64,000 bases of DNA, from assembly GCF_001043895.1 (NCBI RefSeq), contig NZ_JTHF01000187.1, positions 1 to 64,000 of the forward strand, in the 5' to 3' direction. Below, piece after piece: positions 1 to 8,653 of this stretch. Under the pieces are notes generated by a model, which saw only the letters and a program-made list of their open reading frames with translations, did not search any database and had not been told where the DNA came from. Both the position numbers and the translations under genes were made by a program. Source of the stretch: Methylobacterium indicum (lineage in GTDB: Bacteria; Pseudomonadota; Alphaproteobacteria; Rhizobiales; Beijerinckiaceae). Every line of letters begins with the position of its first letter. Position 1 is the stretch's first letter.

Positions 1-191
1 GACGGAGCGCAGGATGTCGGTGAGGTTGCCGGCGCTGGCGAAGCTCGGCCGCACCCCAGACCTTCGACCTGCGCCGGATCCTCGTCGCTTACGGCCTGTT
101 CCTGCTGCTAGCGGTCCTCGTCGTCGGCTTCGCCTGGCTGCGGCCGAGCTTCGCCAGCGCCGGCAACCTCACCGACATCCTGCGCTCCGTC
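1..191. repeat. 53-bp perfect inverted repeat at window edge (fold-back)
   Basis: Bases 1-53 are the exact reverse complement of 139-191, with an 85-base unrepeated middle. The right arm is ordinary permease coding sequence. The left arm has no function of its own and puts a TGA (21-23) in the permease reading frame. A perfect inverted copy of coding sequence at the very first base is typical of a chimeric fold-back contig end rather than a genomic repeat. Confidence 0.9.
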
Positions 192-1010
192 TCGATCTCG
201 GCGGTGATGTTCCTCGGCCTGACCTGGATCATCGCGGCGGGCGAGATCGACGTCAGCTTCATGTCGGTCGCCGCCCTCTCGACCATGATCATCGCCGGCC
301 TCGTCTCGGCGGGCGTGAGTTGGCCGGTGGCGGTGCTGGCGGCGCTCGCGGCCGGGATGGCCGTCGGGGCGCTCAACGGGCTGCTCGTCGCGGGTTTAGG
401 GCTACCGGCCCTCGTCACCACCATCGCGACCGGCGGGCTCGCCGGCTCGGTCGCGGCGGCGATCGGCAAGGGCACCTCGATCCCGATGGCGACCACCGGC
501 TTCATGGGGCCGGTCGTCAACGCCAATCTGGGCCTCGTCCCGGTCATCGCCCTCGCGGTCGCGGCGCTCTACGCCGCCGCCTGGTTCCTGCAGGACCGGA
601 CCACCTTCGGCCACTACATCTACGCCATGGAGCAGAACCGCCGCGCCGTGGTCGAGGCGGGGGTGCGCGCCGGGCGCATCCTGTTCCTGCTCTACGTCCT
701 CTCGGGCACCCTGTCGGCGGCAGCCGGCGCGCTGCTCGCCGCCAACCTGTCCTCGGGCCAGCCCTATATCGGCACGTCCTACTTCATCGACGGGCTGACG
801 GCGGTGCTGCTCGGCGGCATGGCGCTGAAGATGGGGAAGCCGAACATGGTCGGCACCCTGGTCGGCGTCCTCCTACTCGCGGTGCTCCTGTCGGGAGCGG
901 CCCTCCTCGGCTGGACCGATTCGCAGCGCCAGATCGTGCGCGCCGCACTCCTGATCTCCGGCGTCGCCCTGGTGGTCTGGACCCGCCGCAAGACCCGCGC
1001 CCGCCTGTAA
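54..1010 (+). CDS. Sugar ABC transporter permease (RbsC/XylH family), 5' end missing
   Basis: Inner-membrane permease of a carbohydrate ABC importer. The frame is open and permease-like from about base 54, where it reads DLRRILVAYGLFLLLAVLVV, and ends with TAA at 1008-1010. The first internal ATG (204) lies inside the conserved core, so the true start is upstream and lost. Family marks are the AAGEIDVSF segment, equivalent to the GGIDLSVG motif of RbsC proteins, and alternating hydrophobic helices through the C terminus, where KTRARL ends it. An aldo/keto reductase starts 31 bases downstream, so the two are probably co-transcribed. No partner ATPase or binding protein for this copy is in view; they may lie upstream or be the set at 3764-8524. 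Confidence 0.85.
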   Translation, partial: PQTFDLRRILVAYGLFLLLAVLVVGFAWLRPSFASAGNLTDILRSVSISAVMFLGLTWIIAAGEIDVSFMSVAALSTMIIAGLVSAGVSWPVAVLAALAAGMAVGALNGLLVAGLGLPALVTTIATGGLAGSVAAAIGKGTSIPMATTGFMGPVVNANLGLVPVIALAVAALYAAAWFLQDRTTFGHYIYAMEQNRRAVVEAGVRAGRILFLLYVLSGTLSAAAGALLAANLSSGQPYIGTSYFIDGLTAVLLGGMALKMGKPNMVGTLVGVLLLAVLLSGAALLGWTDSQRQIVRAALLISGVALVVWTRRKTRARL

Positions 1011-1040
1011 GGCCTGCCTATACCAGTGAGAGACGGATCG

Positions 1041-2069
1041 ATGAAGGTTTCGGACAAGCGCCCGCTCAAGCGGGCCGGCCTCGAACTGACGGCGCTCGGC
1101 CTCGGCACCGCGCCGCTCGGCGGCCTCTACGCGCCGGTGGCGCTGGCGGATGCCCGCGCTACGATCGACGCGGCCTTCGCGGCGGGCATCCGCCACTTCG
1201 ACACCGCGCCGATGTACGGGCTCGGGCGCGCGGAGCACCTCGTCGGCGAGCGCCTGCGCGAGGAGGATCCCGGGGGCTTCGTCGTCTCGACCAAGGTCGG
1301 GCGCCTGATGAGCTTCGACCGGCCCGGCCGGCCGCTGCCGCCGGAGGCGGCGCGCAACGCGTTCGATTCCGGCTGGCACAACGGCCTCTCGTTCCGGGAA
1401 GTCTTCGACTATTCCTATGACGCGATCCTGCGCTCCTACGACGATTCGCGCCAGCGCACCGGCTTGTCGAAGCTCGACATCCTGTTCGTCCACGACATCG
1501 GCCGCGTCACCCACGGGGAGGCGCACGACCATCATTGGGGAGCGCTCACCAGGGGCGGCGGCTTCCAGGCGCTCGAGGAGTTGCGGGCGGCCGGGCTGAT
1601 CGCCGGCTTCGGCCTCGGCGTGAACGAGAACGAAACGATCCTCGAGGCGATGGAGGAGGCCGACCTCGATGTCTGCCTCCTGGCCGGCCGCTACACCCTG
1701 CTCGACGGCTCGGCGGCGGACGCGCTTCTTCCCAAGGCGCTCGCCCGGGACGTCGCCCTGGTCATGGGCGGCGTGTTCAATTCCGGCATCCTCGCCTCGG
1801 CCTCGGGCCGCAAGAAGTACAACTACGTCGACGCCCCGGCCGAGATCCTGGCCAAGGCCGAGGCGCTGGAGGCGGAATGCGGCGCGTTCGAGGTGCCTCT
1901 TCAGGCCGCCGCGATCCAGTTCCCCTACCGCCATCCGGCGACCGCCAACGTCGTCATCGGCGCCAAGACCGCCTCCCAGCTGCAGCAGAACGTGGCGTGG
2001 TTCGAGCAGCCGATCCCCGACGCGCTGTGGCGGAGCCTGGAGCAGAAGGGATTGATTCCGGCCGTGTAA
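1041..2069 (+). CDS. Aldo/keto reductase, probable aldose (L-fucose-type) 1-dehydrogenase
   Basis: 342-residue cytoplasmic NAD(P)-dependent oxidoreductase. The aldo/keto reductase catalytic set is visible: Asp54 and Tyr59 in HFDTAPMYG, Lys85 in STKVG and His151 in LFVHDIG. Members of this subgroup (D-threo-aldose or L-fucose dehydrogenase, pyridoxal dehydrogenase) oxidise the C1 hydroxyl of an aldose to a lactone. Neighbours support a sugar role: a sugar permease upstream, then FucU mutarotase and a sugar lactonase downstream. ATG at 1041 was chosen because its N terminus matches the family; GTG at 1026 is an alternative. The exact sugar cannot be read from sequence, and pyridoxal is a competing substrate. 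Confidence 0.8.
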   Translation: MKVSDKRPLKRAGLELTALGLGTAPLGGLYAPVALADARATIDAAFAAGIRHFDTAPMYGLGRAEHLVGERLREEDPGGFVVSTKVGRLMSFDRPGRPLPPEAARNAFDSGWHNGLSFREVFDYSYDAILRSYDDSRQRTGLSKLDILFVHDIGRVTHGEAHDHHWGALTRGGGFQALEELRAAGLIAGFGLGVNENETILEAMEEADLDVCLLAGRYTLLDGSAADALLPKALARDVALVMGGVFNSGILASASGRKKYNYVDAPAEILAKAEALEAECGAFEVPLQAAAIQFPYRHPATANVVIGAKTASQLQQNVAWFEQPIPDALWRSLEQKGLIPAV

Positions 2070-2106
2070 TACGAGGTCCGGACGATCACGTCCGGACCTC
2101 GTATTA
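2067..2106. terminator. Perfect 17-bp hairpin over the reductase stop codon, possible terminator
   Basis: Arms 2067-2083 and 2090-2106 are exact reverse complements around a 6-base loop (GATCAC). The left arm begins with the TAA stop of the aldo/keto reductase. There is no T-run after the right arm, so this is not a canonical intrinsic terminator. It may act as a bidirectional stop or an mRNA 3'-end stabiliser. Confidence 0.5.
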
Positions 2107-2312
2107 CCAAGCTGCGCGGCGCCTGAGCGAAGCCGCTTTCCGCATCGCGGAGCGATCAATCGGAAAGCGTAAGAGAGCCGTCCGACCTGCTCCGGCGGAC
2201 CGGACAGCCACCGGGTCGTCCCGGGGCCGAACAAGCGGAGCCCGGCATGACGACGAGCGCCCGTCATCCCTGAAGAAATATTTGATACAACTTGAAAAAG
2301 ATCGATTTTTGC
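2107..2312. other. Intergenic stretch with no recognised gene
   Basis: About 200 bases of mostly GC-rich DNA between the hairpin and the AT-rich promoter zone of fucU. No supported gene, RNA or repeat was seen here. Confidence 0.5.
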
Positions 2313-2372
2313 TTGACATAACATGATAATTTGTCAATATATCTAGCGAAATCTACGACATTTGACGTTGTC
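2313..2372 (+). promoter_or_regulatory. AT-rich promoter and operator region of the fucU operon
   Basis: A consensus -35 TTGACA at 2313-2318 is followed by an AT-rich stretch with weak -10 candidates (ATATAT near 2337-2342). TTGACA and TGTCAA (2332-2337) form a 6-bp inverted repeat with a 13-base spacer. A second GACA-N8-TGTC pair lies at 2357-2372. This is the only strongly AT-rich stretch between 1 and 8 kb, so it is the likely control point for the sugar operon. No regulator gene for it is visible. Confidence 0.55.
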
Positions 2373-2400
2373 ATCCATAAGACCGGCAAGAGGGGACGCC

Positions 2401-2823
2401 ATGCTGAAGACCATCGACCCGCTGCTCAACGGGCAACTCCTTGCCATCCTGGACGACATGGGCCACGGCGACGAGATCGTCGTCGCCGATGCCAACTTCC
2501 CCTCGGCGAGCAACGCCCGACGCCTCGTCGACATGCCGGGCACGACGGCGTCGGCGCTGCTCGACGCGATCCTGTCGCTCCTGCCCCTCGACGACTTCGT
2601 CGCGAGCCCGATGGCGGTGATGCAGGCCCCGCCCGAGACCCGGCCGCTCTACGACGGCTACCAGGCCAGCGCCGACCGCGCCGAGGGCCGGGCGATCACC
2701 ATCACCGAGATGCCTCCGGTGGATTTCTACGGCCGCACCCGCGACGCCTACGCGGTGATCCGCAGCGGCGAGCGGCGGCTCTACGCCAACTTCCTCCTGC
2801 GCAAGGGAGTGATCTACCCGTGA
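2401..2823 (+). CDS. fucU: L-fucose mutarotase family protein (RbsD/FucU)
   Basis: 140-residue cytoplasmic sugar mutarotase that interconverts anomers of an imported sugar, giving the anomer used by the next enzyme. The N terminus MLKTIDPLLN and the GHGDE segment (His22, Asp24) followed by VADANFP are typical of FucU, as are the overall length and the C-terminal LLRKGVIYP. ATG 2401 is preceded by GAGGGGAC at good spacing; an in-frame upstream start at 2362 lacks family similarity. The stop overlaps the GTG start of the lactonase. RbsD-type ribose pyranase activity is the alternative, but the mutarotase-dehydrogenase-lactonase grouping favours a deoxyhexose such as L-fucose. Confidence 0.85.
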   Translation: MLKTIDPLLNGQLLAILDDMGHGDEIVVADANFPSASNARRLVDMPGTTASALLDAILSLLPLDDFVASPMAVMQAPPETRPLYDGYQASADRAEGRAITITEMPPVDFYGRTRDAYAVIRSGERRLYANFLLRKGVIYP

Positions 2824-3689
2824 GCGAGGCCATCGACAGCCACCAGCATTTCTGGCGCGTGGCACGCAGCGATTACGGCTGGATGGGCGAGCACGTCGCT
2901 CCCCTCCTGCGCGACTTCATGCCGGACGACCTCGCGCCCCTGCTGCGCCGGGCCGGCATCGCCCGCACCATCCTGGTCCAGGCGGCCGAGACCGAGGCCG
3001 AGACCGACTTCCTGCTTGAGATCGCCGCCCGGACCGGGTTCGTCGCCGGGGTCGTCGGCTGGCTCGACATGGACTCCGACGCCTTCCCGGAGCGCCTGGC
3101 GCATTACCGGAAGAACCCGTTCTTCGTGGGCCTGCGCCCGATGCTGCAGGAACTCGACGACGACCGCTTCATCCTGCGCCCGCGCGTGCTCGACAATCTG
3201 CGGCGCGTGGCGGAGAGCGGCCTCGCCTTCGACATCCTCGCCTTTCCGCGCCACCTGCCGCATGTCGCCGAGGCGCTGGTCCGGGTTCCCGCCTTGCGGG
3301 CCGTGGTCGACCACCTGGCCAAGCCCCCGGTCGCGGCGGGCGACCTCGATCCCTGGCGCGCCGACATCGCGGCCCTGGCGGCGTTCCCGGAGGTGTCCTG
3401 CAAGGTGTCGGGCCTCGTCACCGAGGCGCGGGCGGAGTGGTCGCTGCCGGATCTCGTTCCTTACGTCGACCACGTCGCGGCGTGCTTCGGCGAGGATCGT
3501 CTGCTGTTCGGCTCGGATTGGCCGGTGGCGACGCTGGCTGCGACCTACGGCGAGGTCGCCCACGCCGCCCGGGCGCTGCTCGGCACCCGCTTCGGCCCGG
3601 AGGCGATGGCCAAGATCTTCGGCGGCAACGCGGTGCGCTTCTACGGGCTCGACGACGGACCGCCGCGGCCGGTCGGCCGCGAAAGATGA
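2820..3689 (+). CDS. Amidohydrolase-family sugar lactonase (L-fuconolactonase-like)
   Basis: 289-residue metal-dependent hydrolase of the amidohydrolase-2 family (COG3618 type). The metal-binding HxH is His8-Gln-His10 in DSHQHFW, another conserved His is His165 in VVDHLAKP, and the C-terminal Asp lies in FGSDWP (231-235). Family members hydrolyse L-fucono-, L-rhamnono- and related lactones. It starts at GTG 2820, overlapping the fucU stop by 4 bases, so it is translationally coupled. Placed after a mutarotase and an aldose dehydrogenase it would open the lactone to the aldonate; the expected dehydratase and later enzymes are not in this window. The substrate is inferred. Confidence 0.8.
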   Translation: MSEAIDSHQHFWRVARSDYGWMGEHVAPLLRDFMPDDLAPLLRRAGIARTILVQAAETEAETDFLLEIAARTGFVAGVVGWLDMDSDAFPERLAHYRKNPFFVGLRPMLQELDDDRFILRPRVLDNLRRVAESGLAFDILAFPRHLPHVAEALVRVPALRAVVDHLAKPPVAAGDLDPWRADIAALAAFPEVSCKVSGLVTEARAEWSLPDLVPYVDHVAACFGEDRLLFGSDWPVATLAATYGEVAHAARALLGTRFGPEAMAKIFGGNAVRFYGLDDGPPRPVGRER

Positions 3690-3763
3690 CGATAGAACAA
3701 TGACCTGAGCGCAGTGGCGCCACGCGGTTCCGCGCGAGGCGTCGCGACGCGGGGAGGATACCG

Positions 3764-5359
3764 ATGAGTCTTGAGGTCAGGACCGGGCCCCCCGCCGGGG
3801 CCGGGAACGGAGTCGCGCGCCTCGCGGCGGGCGCAGCACCGGCGCAGGTGCCGCCGATGGCCGAAGATGCGCCCGTCGTGGCGCTGCGGGGCATCGAGAA
3901 GTCCTTCGGGCCGATCCACGTCCTGAGGGGGGTCGACTTCGACCTGCGCCCCGGCGAGGTCCACGCCCTGATGGGCGAGAACGGCGCCGGCAAGTCGACC
4001 ATGATCCGCCTGATGTCGGGTGCACATCGACCCGACCATGGGACGGTCGAGATCGACGGTGCGCCGACCCGCCTGTCCGGGCCAGCCGCCGCCCAGGCGG
4101 CGGGCATCGCGGTGGTCCATCAGGAACTCCTGCTCTTTCCCGCGATGACGGTCGCCGAGAACATCTTCCTCGGCCACGCCCCGCGGCGCAGGAGCGGCCT
4201 TCTCGACTGGCCGAGGATGCGCGAGCGCGCCCGCGCGATCCTCGACCGGCTCGACTGTCCCGATCTCGACGTCGACGAGCCGGTCTCCCGCCTCTCGGTC
4301 GCCAACCGGCAGCGCGTCGAGATCGCCCGTGCCCTGTCGCGCGATGCCCGCGTCCTCATCATGGACGAGCCGACGGCGGCGCTGGCGGAGGCCGACGTCC
4401 GGCGCCTTCTCGACGTCGTGCGCTCCTTACGGGCAGAGGGCGTCGGCATCGTCTATGTCAGCCACCGCATGGACGAGATCTTCGAGATCTCCGACCGCAT
4501 CACCGTGCTGCGCGACGGCCGGACCATCGCCACGCGCCCCACCGGCGCGGTGACGGAAGCGGGCTTGGTCTCGATGATGGTCGGGCGCGACATCGACCGG
4601 CTCTTCCCGCGCGAGGCGGGCCCGGTCGGCGAGACGGTGCTCGAAGTGCGGGGGCTCGGGGCGGGCAAGGTGCGGGACGTGTCCTTCCGGGTGCGGGCGG
4701 GCGAGATCCTCGGGATCGCCGGTCTCGTCGGCTCGGGCCGCACCGAGCTCGCGCAGACAATCTTCGGCGTCACGCCGGCGACCTCCGGCGAGATCCTGAT
4801 CGGCGGCGCGGCGGTGACGGTCGGCAGCGTGCGCGCGGCGATCGGTCATCGCATCGCCTACGTTCCGGAGGACCGCGCCCAGCACGGCCTCGTGCGCCCC
4901 CAGACGATCCGCGAGAACATCTCGATGGCGATCCTCGACCGGCTGGCCCCCCGCGTCATGGTCGAGCGGGGCCGCGAGACGCGGCTCGCCGAGGAGGCCA
5001 TCGCGCGCTTCGCAATCCGGGCCCGCGGCCCCGGCCAGGTGGTGGCGCAGCTCTCGGGCGGCAACCAGCAGAAGGTCGTCCTCGCCAAGTGGCTGGCGAC
5101 CGACCCGCGCATCCTGATCCTCGACGAGCCGACCCGCGGCGTCGATGTCGGCGCCAAGACGGAGATCTACCGCCTGATGAACCAGCTCACCGCCGAAGGG
5201 CTCGCGGTCATCATGATCTCGAGCGAGTTGCCGGAGGTGCTCGGGATGAGCGACCGGGTGCTCGTGATGAACGGCGGCCGCGTCGCCGGCATCCTCGACC
5301 GCGCCGAGGCGACGCCCGAGGCCGTCGGCGCCGCCATGATGACGGGGCACGCGGCATGA
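3764..5359 (+). CDS. Sugar ABC transporter ATP-binding protein (RbsA/MglA/XylG type)
   Basis: 531-residue protein with two fused ATPase domains, as usual for carbohydrate importers of the ribose/xylose type. Domain 1 has Walker A GENGAGKST (71-79), a signature-like LSVANRQRV and Walker B VLIMDEPT (197-204). Domain 2 has the degenerate P-loop GLVGSGRTEL usual for this family, a normal LSGGNQQKV and ILILDEPT. ATG 3764 follows GGGGAGGAT. The first 31 residues are an Ala/Gly/Pro-rich extension, so a later start at Met32 (3857) is possible. It is coupled to the following permease by an ATGA overlap. Confidence 0.93.
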   Translation: MSLEVRTGPPAGAGNGVARLAAGAAPAQVPPMAEDAPVVALRGIEKSFGPIHVLRGVDFDLRPGEVHALMGENGAGKSTMIRLMSGAHRPDHGTVEIDGAPTRLSGPAAAQAAGIAVVHQELLLFPAMTVAENIFLGHAPRRRSGLLDWPRMRERARAILDRLDCPDLDVDEPVSRLSVANRQRVEIARALSRDARVLIMDEPTAALAEADVRRLLDVVRSLRAEGVGIVYVSHRMDEIFEISDRITVLRDGRTIATRPTGAVTEAGLVSMMVGRDIDRLFPREAGPVGETVLEVRGLGAGKVRDVSFRVRAGEILGIAGLVGSGRTELAQTIFGVTPATSGEILIGGAAVTVGSVRAAIGHRIAYVPEDRAQHGLVRPQTIRENISMAILDRLAPRVMVERGRETRLAEEAIARFAIRARGPGQVVAQLSGGNQQKVVLAKWLATDPRILILDEPTRGVDVGAKTEIYRLMNQLTAEGLAVIMISSELPEVLGMSDRVLVMNGGRVAGILDRAEATPEAVGAAMMTGHAA

Positions 5360-6327
5360 CGACCTCCGCCCTCGCCCCTCGCCGCCTGCTGCCCCGCCGC
5401 CTGCCCGGCGCGAGCCAGGAACTCGTCCTGCTCGCGGCGATCCTGCTGATCGTCGCGGTGGTCGGCTGGATCAACCCGCGCTTCGTCTCGCCCAACAACC
5501 TGACCACGATCTTCTCCGGCAATGCCTACGTCGCCGTCGCCGCCATCGGGATGGCGCTGGTCATCATCTGCGGCCATATCGACGTGTCGGTCGGGGCCCT
5601 GATCGGCGTCCTCGCGACGATCTCGGGAATCCTCGTCACCAAGGGCTTTCCCGTCTGGATGGCCTGGCTGGTGCCGGTCCTCGTCGGCGGGGCGTGGAAC
5701 GCCGGGCTCGGCGCGGTCATCGCCTATCTCAAGGTGCCGTCGATCATCGCGACCCTCGCGGTCCTGTCGATCCTGCGCGGCGGCCTGATCACGGCGACCG
5801 GAGGGGCCTGGATCTCCGGCCTGCCGCCCGATTACCAACTGGCGCAGTTCCGCCTCCTCGGCCTCCCCTCTCCGGTCTGGTTCATGGTGATCATGACCGC
5901 GGTGGCGGCGTTCCTCCTGCGCAACACCGGCTTCGGCCGGGCGATCTACGCGGTGGGCGGCAACCGCGAGGCGGCGGAAGCCGAGGGCATCTCCTGCAAC
6001 CGCACCATCGTCGGGGTCTTCGCGATCCACGGGATGATCGCCGGCGTGGCCGCCGTGCTCTTCGCCACCCAGTTGCAGGTGATCCAGTCGACCGTGCCGA
6101 ACGGGCTCGAACTGCTGGTCATCACCGCCGCGGTCGTCGGCGGGGTCTCGATCCTCGGGGGGATCGGCACCGTCACCGGCGCGGCGCTCGCCGCCATCCT
6201 GTTCTCGGCGATCGGCTCGTCGCTGATCTTCCTGAACGTCTCGGCCTACTGGCTGCGCGCCGTCCAGGGCGTCCTGATCCTCGCGACCGTCCTCGCCGAC
6301 ATGGCGCGGCGCGGGCGCGCGGGCTGA
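5356..6327 (+). CDS. Sugar ABC transporter permease 1 (RbsC family)
   Basis: 323-residue hydrophobic inner-membrane protein with roughly eight to ten transmembrane segments. The family motif appears as CGHIDVSVGAL, followed by long hydrophobic helices and the conserved NREAAEAEGI loop that contacts the ATPase. The ATG overlaps the ATPase stop by 4 bases. It would form a heterodimeric channel with the permease immediately downstream and be driven by the ATPase upstream. Confidence 0.92.
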   Translation: MTTSALAPRRLLPRRLPGASQELVLLAAILLIVAVVGWINPRFVSPNNLTTIFSGNAYVAVAAIGMALVIICGHIDVSVGALIGVLATISGILVTKGFPVWMAWLVPVLVGGAWNAGLGAVIAYLKVPSIIATLAVLSILRGGLITATGGAWISGLPPDYQLAQFRLLGLPSPVWFMVIMTAVAAFLLRNTGFGRAIYAVGGNREAAEAEGISCNRTIVGVFAIHGMIAGVAAVLFATQLQVIQSTVPNGLELLVITAAVVGGVSILGGIGTVTGAALAAILFSAIGSSLIFLNVSAYWLRAVQGVLILATVLADMARRGRAG

Positions 6328-6347
6328 AGGGAAGGACCTTGCCTCCG

Positions 6348-7337
6348 ATGTCCCCCCGCTCCCCCGCCTTGCCCGCCATGCCCCCGCGCGCCGTCTCTCT
6401 CCGCTCCCTGCTGCGTCACGAGACGCTGCTCGCCCTCATCCTCCTCGCTGCGCTCGCCCTCCTCGCGCTGGCCAACGACCGGTTCCTCACCACCGCCAAC
6501 CTCCTCAACCAGGGGCGGCTGATGACCGAGGTCGGGCTGATCGCGATCGCGATGACCTTCGTCGTCATCACCGGGGGCATCGACCTGTCGGTCGGCTCGA
6601 TCCTGGGCCTGTGCGCCGTCCTCGTCGGCGTGTTCTGGAAGAATCTCGAACTGCCGCTGCCCGTCGCCATGACCCTGTCCCTCGGCGTCGGCACGCTGGC
6701 GGGGCTCGTGAACGGCCTCATCATCACGCGTTTCCGCGTGCCGCCGCTGATCGCCACGCTGGCGACCCTCGCGCTCTATCGCGGCCTCGCCGAGGGCATC
6801 AGCCAGGCGAAGTCCGTGCGCGGCTACCCGGCCTGGTTCTTCGAGCTCGGACAGGGCAGTATCGTGGGGATCCCGACCCAGCTCTGGCTTCTCCTCGCCG
6901 CGGCGCTGGTCGGCATCGTCGTCCTTCGCAGCACCACGTTCGGCCGCGCCACCTACGCCATCGGCAACAACGAGCAGGGCGCCGCTTTCTCGGGTCTTCC
7001 CGTCGCGCGCACGAAGCTTCTGATCTACGCGGCTTCAGGCTTCATGGCGGGTCTGGCCGCCCTGGTCTTCGTCTCGCGCGTAACGACCACGCGCTCGGAC
7101 ATGGGAACCGGGATCGAGCTCGACGTCATCACCGCCGTGGTCCTCGGCGGCACCTCGATCTTCGGCGGCCGGGGCTTCGTCACCGGCACGCTGCTCGGCC
7201 TGTGCCTGATTCAGGTTTTGAAGAACGGCCTCGCCCTGTCGGGCGTGCGCGGCGACGGCACCGTCGTCATCATCGGCGCCGTGCTGATCGTCGCCGTCCT
7301 GATCTCGAACGTCCTCAAGCGCTGGAACGGCGAGTGA
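6348..7337 (+). CDS. Sugar ABC transporter permease 2 (RbsC family)
   Basis: 329-residue inner-membrane permease with the motif TGGIDLSVGSI and the cytoplasmic loop NNEQGAAFSGL. It begins 20 bases after permease 1. ATG 6348 has AAGGGAAGGA upstream; TTG 6339 is a less likely start. A paralogue of the previous gene and of the truncated permease at the window start, it completes a two-permease importer, an arrangement known for rhamnose and autoinducer-2 type systems. Confidence 0.9.
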   Translation: MSPRSPALPAMPPRAVSLRSLLRHETLLALILLAALALLALANDRFLTTANLLNQGRLMTEVGLIAIAMTFVVITGGIDLSVGSILGLCAVLVGVFWKNLELPLPVAMTLSLGVGTLAGLVNGLIITRFRVPPLIATLATLALYRGLAEGISQAKSVRGYPAWFFELGQGSIVGIPTQLWLLLAAALVGIVVLRSTTFGRATYAIGNNEQGAAFSGLPVARTKLLIYAASGFMAGLAALVFVSRVTTTRSDMGTGIELDVITAVVLGGTSIFGGRGFVTGTLLGLCLIQVLKNGLALSGVRGDGTVVIIGAVLIVAVLISNVLKRWNGE

Positions 7338-7420
7338 GACGCGGGATGCGGCCCCGCGCGGGCCCCTCTTCCACGACCAACGACCACCCATCGGCACGAA
7401 TCTCGGGAGCGACCAACGCC

Positions 7421-8524
7421 ATGCGCAGCCTTCTGGCCCTCTTCGTCGGCACCAGCCTTCTCGCCACGCCCGCTCTGGCGCAGACGCCCTGGACCGGGGG
7501 CGACGACCTGCCCGCAACCCCCCTCGCCTGCGACGCCACGGTCAAGACTGTGGCGCCGGGCCCCTATAACGGCGGCGCGCCGACCGGGGCGCCCAACCGC
7601 GCCGGCAAGCCCCTGCGCGTTGTCGACATCCCGAAGCTCGTCGGCGTCGGCTACTTCGCCTCGACGGCCTCAGGCATCCAGCAGGCCGCCAAGGAGACGG
7701 GATCGATGACCGTCACCACCGACGGCCCGACCAAGGCGAACATCGACGAGCAGGTCACCTTCATCGACAACTACATCACCTCGGGCGTCGACGGGATCCT
7801 GTTCGCCGCGAACGACCCGGTGGCGATCGCGCCCGTGCTCAAGCGCGCCCTGAAGGCCGGCATCAACGTCGTCGGCTACGATGCGGATGCCGAGCCCGAT
7901 GCGCGCCAGTGGTTCGTCAACGAGGCAGAGCCGAACGGCGTCGCCAAGGCGCTGATCGACCAACTCGCCTCGGAGATCGGCGCGACGGGCTCCTTCGCCA
8001 TCGTCACCTCGACCTTCACCACGCCCAACCAGGCGCGCTGGATCACCGAGATGGGCGCCTACGCCGCCAAATGCCACCCGAAGCTGAAGTTCCTGGAGAC
8101 GGTGGAGGCGCAGGAGGACAACATCCTGTCGTTCAACCAGGCGCAGACCCTCATCAACAAGTATGGCGACGGCCTGAAGGGCATCGTCGGTATGACCAGC
8201 GTGGCGACCCCGGCGGCCTCCGAGGCGGTGCAGCAGAACAAGCTGTGCGGCAAGATGGCGGTGGTGGGGCTGGCGCTGCCCAACGCGATGAAGCCCTACA
8301 TCAACGGCGGCTGCATCAAGTCCACCGTGCTCTGGTCCACCGTCGATCTCGGCTACGCCGCCGGGCTGGCCCTGCGCGCGGTTGCGGATGGAACCCTCAA
8401 GCCCGGCGCGACGAGCTTCAAGGCGGGACGCCTCGGCGAACTCAGCATCATCAACCAAAGCCAGATCCTTCTCGGCGCACCGAAGGTGTTCACGAAGGCC
8501 GACATCAACGATTTCGATTTCTGA
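7421..8524 (+). CDS. Periplasmic sugar-binding protein (RbsB/XylF-like)
   Basis: 367-residue substrate-binding protein with a signal peptide (hydrophobic residues 4-18, predicted cleavage after ATPALA at residue 20). The mature part has the periplasmic-binding-protein type 1 layout, including FIDNYITSGVDGILFAAND and NVVGYDADAEPD, as in RbsB relatives. It is last in the ATPase-permease-permease-binding protein operon, 83 bases after permease 2, with GGGAG upstream of the ATG. It captures the sugar for the importer; neighbours point to L-fucose or a related sugar, but specificity cannot be read directly. Confidence 0.9.
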   Translation: MRSLLALFVGTSLLATPALAQTPWTGGDDLPATPLACDATVKTVAPGPYNGGAPTGAPNRAGKPLRVVDIPKLVGVGYFASTASGIQQAAKETGSMTVTTDGPTKANIDEQVTFIDNYITSGVDGILFAANDPVAIAPVLKRALKAGINVVGYDADAEPDARQWFVNEAEPNGVAKALIDQLASEIGATGSFAIVTSTFTTPNQARWITEMGAYAAKCHPKLKFLETVEAQEDNILSFNQAQTLINKYGDGLKGIVGMTSVATPAASEAVQQNKLCGKMAVVGLALPNAMKPYINGGCIKSTVLWSTVDLGYAAGLALRAVADGTLKPGATSFKAGRLGELSIINQSQILLGAPKVFTKADINDFDF

Positions 8525-8653
8525 AATCGCCTTTGTATCTGCAATGGCGATAAGTGCGGGCATGTCCGCTGCGGCGTCCGCGGTCTGATCATCGGCGACG
8601 GTCGTGCCCTTCCCTGCAGCGCGCACGAAGGCGGTGAAGCGGCGAACCAGACC

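Noticed and set aside
14-1420. 468-codon plus-strand frame
   Set aside because: It is Arg/Pro/Gly-rich, out of frame with the permease and reductase, and begins inside the fold-back repeat.
8525-8555. ATCGCC/GGCGAT hairpin after the sugar-binding protein gene
   Set aside because: Only 6 bp with a 14-base loop and no T-run; too weak to call a terminator.
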